From an uncultured Methanomassiliicoccales archaeon (GTDB taxonomy: Archaea; Thermoplasmatota; Thermoplasmata; Methanomassiliicoccales; Methanomethylophilaceae): a stretch of DNA of 12,800 bases. Position 1 is the stretch's first letter. Each line of letters opens with the position of its first letter. Location of the stretch: contig CAKQHC010000039.1 of NCBI GenBank assembly GCA_934234005.1, forward strand, positions 1 through 12,800. Reading direction: 5' to 3'. This document shows, piece by piece, positions 8,793-12,800 of this stretch. Position numbers and translations under genes: made by a program. The notes under the pieces were generated by a model. It had not been told where the DNA came from and did not search any database. It worked only from the letters and a program-made list of their open reading frames with translations.

Positions 8793-8845
8793 AGATATAA
8801 CAAATGCCGCTGGATGCAGTTTTTTATTATCTCATATATAAAACA
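8793..8845 (-). promoter_or_regulatory. Promoter elements of the large surface protein gene
   Basis: Two TATA-like elements are readable on the minus strand: GTTATATC at 8794-8802 and TTTTATATATG at about 8833-8843. The first is spaced for a leaderless start at the ATG at 8771; the second would give a leader of about 45 bases to that ATG. Neither the ATG nor the TTG at 8792 has a clear Shine-Dalgarno site. The second element also reads as a TATA box on the + strand (TATATAAAA, 8835-8843), so it could serve the divergent tes operon instead. Confidence 0.45.
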
Positions 8846-8877
8846 ATGTCACATCCAGACTGTGTATCTCTCCTATT

Positions 8878-8890
8878 ACATTATATAGCG
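8878..8890 (+). promoter_or_regulatory. TATA box of the tes-ferredoxin-ggr operon
   Basis: TTATATA at 8881-8887 has its centre about 33 bases before the tes ATG at 8917, which predicts a transcript start near 8908-8912 and a leader of only about 5-9 bases. No Shine-Dalgarno site precedes the ATG, consistent with a near-leaderless message. A second TATA-like element on the same strand at 8835-8843 could give a leader of about 50 bases. Confidence 0.55.
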
Positions 8891-8916
8891 CGACCTCTTC
8901 ATATCCTCGGTAACAT

Positions 8917-10554
8917 ATGACAATCACAGCAGTAGATTACACTAGTGGCACCGGGCTTCCTAAGAAGACCAGATCGATCTGCCCAGAATGCGGAAAGGTC
9001 TTGGATGCCACCATCCTTGCAAGGGATGGAAAGGTGTGGATGGACAAGGAGTGTCCGGAACACGGAAAGTTCTCGGACATCTACTGGTCGGACGTCGACA
9101 TGTACCTCAGAGCAGAAAAATTCGCACATGACGGTATCGGACTTCACAACAAGATGAACGAGAATCTGAAAAAGGACGACGACGATACGGTCAGCATTAA
9201 CATCGGCGGGGAAGAGGTTACGCTTCTTACCGGAACCGTTCTTGCGAACATCGATCTGACCAACAGATGTAATATGCAGTGTCCCATCTGTTTTGCCGAA
9301 GCAAATTCCGCCGGATATGTATGCGAACCGGATTTCGATACGATTCATAAGATGTTGCTTACGCTTAGGTCGGAAGAACCCATAAAATGTACTGCGGTTC
9401 AGTTCGCGGGAGGGGAGCCGACGGTACATCACGATTTCGTTAAGATCGTGAAGGATGCCAAGGATTTGAAATTCGCACAGGTCCAGGTTGCTACCAACGG
9501 TATCAAATTCGCAAAAGATTATGAGTTCCTCAAAGCCTCCAAACAGGCAGGACTCAACACTATTTACCTGTCGTTTGACGGAGTATCGGACGACATTTAT
9601 ATCCAGGCAAGGGCCAGGAAGATGTTCCAGGTTAAACTGGATGTTTTGGAGAACTGCCGCAGACTCGTGAAAGAGGGGCTGAAGTCTCCGTCCGTCGTTT
9701 TGGTTCCGACCGTTGTTATGGGAATGAACGACCACCAGATCGGAGATATCATAAGGTTCGCCATGGACAATTCGGATATAATCAGAGGAATCAACTTCCA
9801 GCCCGTGGCATTTACCGGAAGGATTACGCAGGAAGAGCGCGAGAAAGGAAGGTTCACCCTCTCCGATCTTGTAAGGTGCGTAGACGAACAGACCGGATTC
9901 GCGAAACCCGACGACTGGTACCCCGTTCCCGTAGTCGCGCCTATTTCCAAATTCGCATCCGCCATCCTCGGACACACAAAGGTCACGTTCACGACCCATC
10001 CCCACTGCGGTATCGCCACATACCTGTTCTGCGACGAGAAGGGCAACGTTGTTCCGTTCCCCAGATTTGTCAATGTGGAAGAGTTCAGCACGGAATTGGA
10101 CAAGATGGCCGACAAAGCGGACAAAGCCCGCTTCAAGAAACTCTACGCAGTCAAACTGGTCAAACTGCTGAACAAGTGCGTGGACGAATCCAAGATGCCC
10201 GAGGGACTGACCAAGGCAAAATTCGTGAAGATGATTTCCAGCGTGATGGGAAGCAATTCCAAGGACAACCTTGCGGCGTTCAGCTGGAAGATGATGCTTA
10301 TATCGGGAATGCACTTCCAGGACAGTTACAATTACGACATCGAGAGGGTGAGGCGCTGCGGAGTCCACTACATAACGCCCGACTGCCAGGTTATTCCGTT
10401 CTGCGCATACAACAGCGGACCCGAGTACCGTATCGCAACCGAGAAGAAATTCTCCGTTCCGTTGGCGGAGTTCAAGGCAAAGAACGCGAAAGCGGCCAAA
10501 GAACTCGAGGAAGCGCTCATCGTACCCGATGACATGAAAGTCGACAACCAGTGA
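8917..10554 (+). CDS. tes: Radical SAM tetraether lipid synthase (Tes, MJ0619-type)
   Basis: The enzyme is predicted to couple the ends of two archaeol isoprenoid chains through sp3 C-C bonds, producing membrane-spanning glycerol dialkyl glycerol tetraethers. The 545 residues carry an N-terminal metal-binding part (CPEC 22-25 and CPEHG from C46). The radical SAM motif is CNMQCPIC, with C118, C122 and C125 ligating the catalytic [4Fe-4S] cluster, followed by GGEP (165-168) for SAM binding. Further cysteines lie at 364 and 372, and a C-terminal block RCGVHYITPDCQVIPFCAYN (C481, C490, C496) is a Tes-family hallmark for auxiliary clusters. The ATG at 8917 follows a TATA box closely. It heads a tight operon with a ferredoxin and a geranylgeranyl reductase; the same trio occurs, from memory, in Methanosarcina acetivorans (MA1484-MA1486), where the Tes homologue was tested. 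Paralogues in this family may make other cross-links, so the product is inferred. A 644-codon antisense frame across it is a shadow. Confidence 0.88.
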   Translation: MTITAVDYTSGTGLPKKTRSICPECGKVLDATILARDGKVWMDKECPEHGKFSDIYWSDVDMYLRAEKFAHDGIGLHNKMNENLKKDDDDTVSINIGGEEVTLLTGTVLANIDLTNRCNMQCPICFAEANSAGYVCEPDFDTIHKMLLTLRSEEPIKCTAVQFAGGEPTVHHDFVKIVKDAKDLKFAQVQVATNGIKFAKDYEFLKASKQAGLNTIYLSFDGVSDDIYIQARARKMFQVKLDVLENCRRLVKEGLKSPSVVLVPTVVMGMNDHQIGDIIRFAMDNSDIIRGINFQPVAFTGRITQEEREKGRFTLSDLVRCVDEQTGFAKPDDWYPVPVVAPISKFASAILGHTKVTFTTHPHCGIATYLFCDEKGNVVPFPRFVNVEEFSTELDKMADKADKARFKKLYAVKLVKLLNKCVDESKMPEGLTKAKFVKMISSVMGSNSKDNLAAFSWKMMLISGMHFQDSYNYDIERVRRCGVHYITPDCQVIPFCAYNSGPEYRIATEKKFSVPLAEFKAKNAKAAKELEEALIVPDDMKVDNQ

Positions 10555-10557
10555 TTC

Positions 10558-10565
10558 AGGAAGTG
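10558..10565 (+). promoter_or_regulatory. Ribosome binding site of the ferredoxin gene
   Basis: AGGAAGTG lies 5 bases before the ATG at 10571 and matches the archaeal GGAGGTG pattern closely. It is needed because this gene is internal to the operon, unlike the first gene, which has almost no leader. The site supports the start chosen for the short ferredoxin gene. Confidence 0.7.
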
Positions 10566-10570
10566 TGAAT

Positions 10571-10735
10571 ATGAAGGTAGATGTATGCAAATGTCTCCAC
10601 TGCGGTGGATGCGTGGGATCCTGTCCCAAGAATGCAATATTTCTGAACGATTTCGTCCTTGAGTTCAACAAGGACTGTATCAAATGCGGCATATGCGTCA
10701 GACTGTGTCCCGTGGCCGCTCTTTCGATGGAGTGA
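10571..10735 (+). CDS. Small 2x[4Fe-4S] ferredoxin, probable electron donor for lipid reductase and Tes
   Basis: This is a 54-residue bacterial-type ferredoxin. The first cluster motif is CxxCxxCxxxCP (C8, C11, C14, C18) and the second is C36, C39, C42, C46 followed by Pro; each cluster borrows the fourth Cys in the usual crossed pattern. One extra Cys (C6, in a CKC sequence) precedes the first motif. The length is near the family minimum. It starts 16 bases after tes behind a good ribosome site and stops 4 bases before the reductase, so all three are co-translated. In Methanosarcina a ferredoxin beside the geranylgeranyl reductase is required for full lipid saturation, and the same donor role is inferred here. 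It may also supply electrons to Tes, which needs reduced clusters. Identification as a ferredoxin is firm; partner assignment rests on context. Confidence 0.93.
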   Translation: MKVDVCKCLHCGGCVGSCPKNAIFLNDFVLEFNKDCIKCGICVRLCPVAALSME

Positions 10736-10736
10736 T
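10729..10736 (+). promoter_or_regulatory. Ribosome binding site of the reductase gene, inside the ferredoxin end
   Basis: GGAGTGAT overlaps the last codon and the stop of the ferredoxin gene and lies 3 bases before the ATG at 10740. Its position decides the reductase start at 10740 rather than an in-frame upstream ATG at 10659, which lies within the ferredoxin gene. It implies translational coupling of the two genes. Confidence 0.7.
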
Positions 10737-10739
10737 ACG

Positions 10740-11930
10740 ATGAAGACATACAACTGCGATATCGTTGTCGTGGGAGCAGGTCCCGGCGGAAGCATGGCCG
10801 CAAGGTACTGTGCCGAGGGAGGACTCGACACAATCCTCATAGAGAAGAAAGCGGAAATCGGAGCACCCCTCAGGTGTGCCGAAGGCGTATCCAAGAAATG
10901 GCTGGAGGAAGTCGGCATTCCCGCAGATCCCACTTGGATCCGCGCGGACATGAAAGGCGCAATCATCAAATCGCCCCAGGGAACTTCGTTCCAGCTCGAC
11001 GAATCAAAAGCTGGTGCGGAAGTCGGTTACGTTTTGGAGAGACACCTCTTTGACAAGGCTCTTGCAAAACAGGCCGCCGAAGCAGGTGCCAAGATTATGA
11101 TGAGAACTTCCTGTACCGGAATCATCCGCGAGGAAGGAAAGATTGTCGGAATTACGGCAATATGCATGGGTGAACCCATCGAGATCCGCGCAAAGTGTGT
11201 CGTTGCGGCAGACGGTTACGAGTGTCAGACCGCCAGATGGGCAGGTATCGACACCAAACTGAAACTCAGCGATATCGATTCCTGTATCCAGTACAGGATG
11301 TGCAACATCGATGTTGCTCCCGATTACTGCGAGTTCGTCATAGGTTCCGTCGCACCCGGAGGATACATATGGGTGTTCCCCAAGGGCAACGGTGTTGCCA
11401 ACGTCGGAATAGGCGTTGCGGGACAGCTCTGCAAGGGTAATGCGGATGCCAAGATGTACCTCGACAAATGGATTGCCGCCGATCCGCGTTTCAAGAACGG
11501 ACAGATTCTCGAGATTATGGGAGGATTCGTTTCCACATGTCCCGGACTCGACTGTGCGGTTGACGACAACATTGTTCTTGTAGGAGACGCCGCAAGAATC
11601 ATAGACCCCATCACCGGCGGAGGAATATGCCACGCATGCAGGACCGGAATGTATGCGGGAAAAGTTCTGACCGAATGCGCCAAAACGGGAGACTTCTCCA
11701 AGAAGGCACTTATGCCGTACGAGAAGATGTGGCGCGACAGGATGGAAGACAAGCTCTTCAGGAACTGGATGGCCAAGGAAAAACTCGCCACTCTCGACGA
11801 CGACACCATCGACGACCTGATCAAGATGATTTCCACGGCCGACATCAAAGAAGTTACCGTCTATAACCTTCTCAAGACCATCAAGGAAAAGTATCCTCAG
11901 GTTGTCGAAGGGTTCGAAGACCTTATCTGA
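10740..11930 (+). CDS. ggr: Geranylgeranyl reductase (digeranylgeranylglycerophospholipid reductase family)
   Basis: This FAD enzyme saturates the double bonds of geranylgeranyl chains in archaeal membrane lipids, acting at the membrane face with reduced ferredoxin. From the ATG at 10740 it has 396 residues, normal for the family. The N-terminal dinucleotide-binding motif is GAGPGG (12-17). RCAEGV (45-50) carries the conserved Cys, C46. The substrate-site motif YIWVFP (209-214) matches the family YxWxFP pattern and is followed by a GxG (224-226). GDAARIIDPITGGGI (282-296) binds FAD. A longer frame starting at 10659 would overlap the ferredoxin, has no ribosome site and adds residues without family resemblance, so it was not chosen. 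As third gene of the operon it would work before Tes in the pathway, since Tes is thought to act on saturated chains. The family is well supported; its exact lipid substrate is inferred. Confidence 0.95.
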   Translation: MKTYNCDIVVVGAGPGGSMAARYCAEGGLDTILIEKKAEIGAPLRCAEGVSKKWLEEVGIPADPTWIRADMKGAIIKSPQGTSFQLDESKAGAEVGYVLERHLFDKALAKQAAEAGAKIMMRTSCTGIIREEGKIVGITAICMGEPIEIRAKCVVAADGYECQTARWAGIDTKLKLSDIDSCIQYRMCNIDVAPDYCEFVIGSVAPGGYIWVFPKGNGVANVGIGVAGQLCKGNADAKMYLDKWIAADPRFKNGQILEIMGGFVSTCPGLDCAVDDNIVLVGDAARIIDPITGGGICHACRTGMYAGKVLTECAKTGDFSKKALMPYEKMWRDRMEDKLFRNWMAKEKLATLDDDTIDDLIKMISTADIKEVTVYNLLKTIKEKYPQVVEGFEDLI

Positions 11931-11938
11931 AACATTTT

Positions 11939-11962
11939 AGGGGATTTTCCCCTTTTTATTTT
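11939..11962 (+). terminator. Hairpin and T-tract terminator of the lipid operon
   Basis: AGGGGA (11939-11944) and TCCCCT (11948-11953) form a 6-bp stem with a 3-base loop, followed directly by T5-A-T4 (11953-11962). It starts 8 bases after the reductase stop, and both the hairpin and the T tract favour termination. Confidence 0.8.
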
Positions 11963-11989
11963 AGTCTGGGTATTTTCTGCAGTATTCTT

Positions 11990-12002
11990 CGGTTTATATT
12001 TT
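11990..12002 (+). promoter_or_regulatory. Possible TATA box upstream of the repeat-protein region
   Basis: GGTTTATATTTTA lies in an AT-rich stretch and predicts a transcript start near 12022. An AGGTG Shine-Dalgarno-like site at 12058-12062 follows, 7 bases before a GTG at 12070. The combination looks like the start of a gene, but the frame opened by that GTG ends at 12184-12186. Confidence 0.35.
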
Positions 12003-12069
12003 ATGAATGTAATAGCTCAGATAATTTATTTATTTTAGAACTTAGTAACTTATTGTAAGGTGGGGAAGC

Positions 12070-12186
12070 GTGATCGCCCTCTCTCCAATACGTTGGGGGG
12101 GGGGTCGGGAAATCTTCCGACCGTTGGACTTTTTGCGTGGAGCCCAAACCTACCGGAGAACCGGGCGGGTTTGGAATCCAGACTGA
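12070..12186 (+). other. Short GTG-started frame crossing a ten-G run; possible 5' end of the repeat-protein gene
   Basis: With a good ribosome site upstream, GTG at 12070 opens a 38-codon frame that crosses G10 (12095-12104) and stops at 12184-12186. If the tract had one G fewer (or two more), this start would read into the repeat frame downstream without a stop. The predicted N-terminus shows no signal peptide, so either the true 5' end is lost or lies in another frame, or the product is not exported by the usual route. It was not called as a gene by itself. Apart from this and the promoter-like element, nothing was identified in 11963-12187. Confidence 0.3.
12095..12104 (+). repeat. Homopolymeric G10 tract
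   Basis: Ten consecutive Gs lie at the point where the upstream start frame and the downstream repeat frame lose register. An imperfect hairpin, GTCGG..AA pairing with TT.CCGAC (12104-12121, one bulged G), follows at once. Such tracts slip during replication or transcription and are also prone to sequencing error. Confidence 0.9.
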
Positions 12187-12187
12187 T

Positions 12188-12800
12188 ATGTGGGTGTCGT
12201 CTGCGTATCTGTCTGTATCCCATAACGGCGGAGGAACGGTTACTCCCGACGGAACCGTTCTTTCGACCGGCGACGTGAGAATAATTGCTACGCCTGACGA
12301 CGGTTATGTTATCGATGATGTAATCGTAAACGGAGAATCGATCGGATCCGTCAATATTATCGATCTGTGTATTGACAAACCGTACGAAGTCAAAGTAGTC
12401 TTCAGGGAAGCAGTCCCTGAAGATCCCGAAATAATTGTGGGCGTACATGTCGATGTTTCCGTAAGCATGCTGATGCTTATGTCGGCAGAACACGATTTCG
12501 GTACAATCGTTCCGTCAGGAACGATAAGAGTTCCGTATAACGGATCTTTGGTAATTTCCGTGATACTGAATCCCGGATATGCGATGAGAGATTTTCTTGT
12601 TAACGGAATGTCGGAAGGTCCCGTAACGGAGTACAGGATAGACAACATCACCGGCAATCTGAGTATTGTGGCTATGATCGACAAGATTGTCGAACCCGGA
12701 GAAGAATACACCGTTGACATAACATCTGGGGAAGGCGGTACAACCGATCCGAACGGATCAGTTACTGTGTCCAAGGGCGACGATCTGACGGTAAAATTCG
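12188..12800 (+). CDS. Surface protein of InlB-like bacterial repeats, 3' end outside window, 5' end uncertain
   Basis: A frame open from the stop at 12071-12073 to the window edge has its first ATG at 12188, giving at least 204 residues. It holds repeats of the divergent InlB B-repeat type: unit 1 about 12206-12412 (GGGTVTPDGTV, GDVRIIATPDDGYVIDDVIVNG), a more divergent unit 2 about 12431-12692 (GTIVPSGTI, LNPGYAMRDFLVNG), and unit 3 from 12707, cut by the edge (GGTTDPNGSVTVSKGDDLTVKF). These units form small beta modules in secreted adhesin-like proteins. No signal peptide precedes them from ATG 12188 or from the upstream GTG, and the ATG lacks a clear ribosome site. The true start is therefore doubtful, and a frameshift at the G10 tract or a decayed 5' end is likely. 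A 156-codon antisense frame (12304-12774) is low-complexity Ser/Thr-rich shadow. Coding on + is well supported by the repeat periodicity; intactness is not. Confidence 0.6.
   Translation, partial: MWVSSAYLSVSHNGGGTVTPDGTVLSTGDVRIIATPDDGYVIDDVIVNGESIGSVNIIDLCIDKPYEVKVVFREAVPEDPEIIVGVHVDVSVSMLMLMSAEHDFGTIVPSGTIRVPYNGSLVISVILNPGYAMRDFLVNGMSEGPVTEYRIDNITGNLSIVAMIDKIVEPGEEYTVDITSGEGGTTDPNGSVTVSKGDDLTVKF

Noticed and set aside
10659..10739. Extended N-terminus of the reductase from an upstream ATG at 10659
   Set aside because: It would lie within the ferredoxin gene, has no ribosome site and adds residues unlike the family. The ATG at 10740 has a Shine-Dalgarno site and puts the FAD motif at residues 12-17 as usual.
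8899..10833. A 644-codon open frame antisense to the tes-ferredoxin-ggr operon
   Set aside because: The + strand has clear catalytic motifs, ribosome sites and operon spacing. The antisense translation has no recognisable domain and is rich in His, Arg and Phe, as expected from the codon bias of the opposite strand.
12011..12185. tRNA-like pieces: TAGCTCAG near 12013 and a T-arm-like GGTTTGGAATCC near 12168
   Set aside because: The pieces are about 150 bases apart, no acceptor or anticodon stem can be paired, and the second lies within an open coding frame.
12304..12774. A 156-codon minus-strand Ser/Thr-rich frame
   Set aside because: The opposite strand has a repeat structure with the GYxVxxxxVNG signature in register. 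The minus frame is its low-complexity shadow.
1..12800. CRISPR arrays, insertion sequences, integrase or toxin-antitoxin genes
   Set aside because: No regularly spaced direct repeats, transposase motifs, terminal inverted repeats or small paired genes of that kind were found by reading both strands.

Overview
The window looks archaeal and euryarchaeal, most likely Thermoplasmata and probably Methanomassiliicoccales (a host-associated or methylotrophic methanogen lineage). The evidence is a PolD-type DNA polymerase large subunit (DP2), a membrane-lipid cassette of tetraether synthase, ferredoxin and geranylgeranyl reductase, TATA-box promoters with leaderless or near-leaderless starts, oligo-T terminators, and a 23S rRNA 3' end with no 5S rRNA behind it. 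The lineage is inferred from gene content; no database was searched.

Layout. Bases 1 to about 258 are the 3' end of a 23S rRNA gene on the + strand, followed by a T-rich terminator. Convergent to it is a minus-strand block read right to left: a very large secreted or membrane-anchored protein with a lamin-tail domain (ending at 4875), a NOG1-family GTPase (3829-4830), and DP2 (427-3825). The GTPase and DP2 are 3 bases apart and look like one transcript joining ribosome assembly and replication. The large protein lies just upstream with a 44-base gap that contains a TATA-like element for the GTPase.

Bases 8793-8916 are a compact divergent promoter region. To its right on the + strand is a tight three-gene operon: a radical SAM tetraether synthase (Tes, 8917-10554), a 54-residue 2x[4Fe-4S] ferredoxin (10571-10735), and a geranylgeranyl reductase (10740-11930), closed by a hairpin terminator. 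The reductase saturates the isoprenoid chains of archaeol-type lipids, the ferredoxin is the probable electron donor, and Tes joins the saturated chains tail to tail to give membrane-spanning tetraethers. The cassette therefore covers the late steps of membrane lipid maturation.

Bases 11963-12187 are mostly non-coding or ambiguous and carry a promoter-like element, a Shine-Dalgarno-like site and a run of ten Gs. After this an open + frame encoding InlB-like bacterial repeats runs off the window end. The frame after the G run is out of register with the best upstream start, so this is either a phase-variable or frameshifted surface-protein gene, a decayed 5' end, or a sequence error. Of everything in the window it most needs checking.
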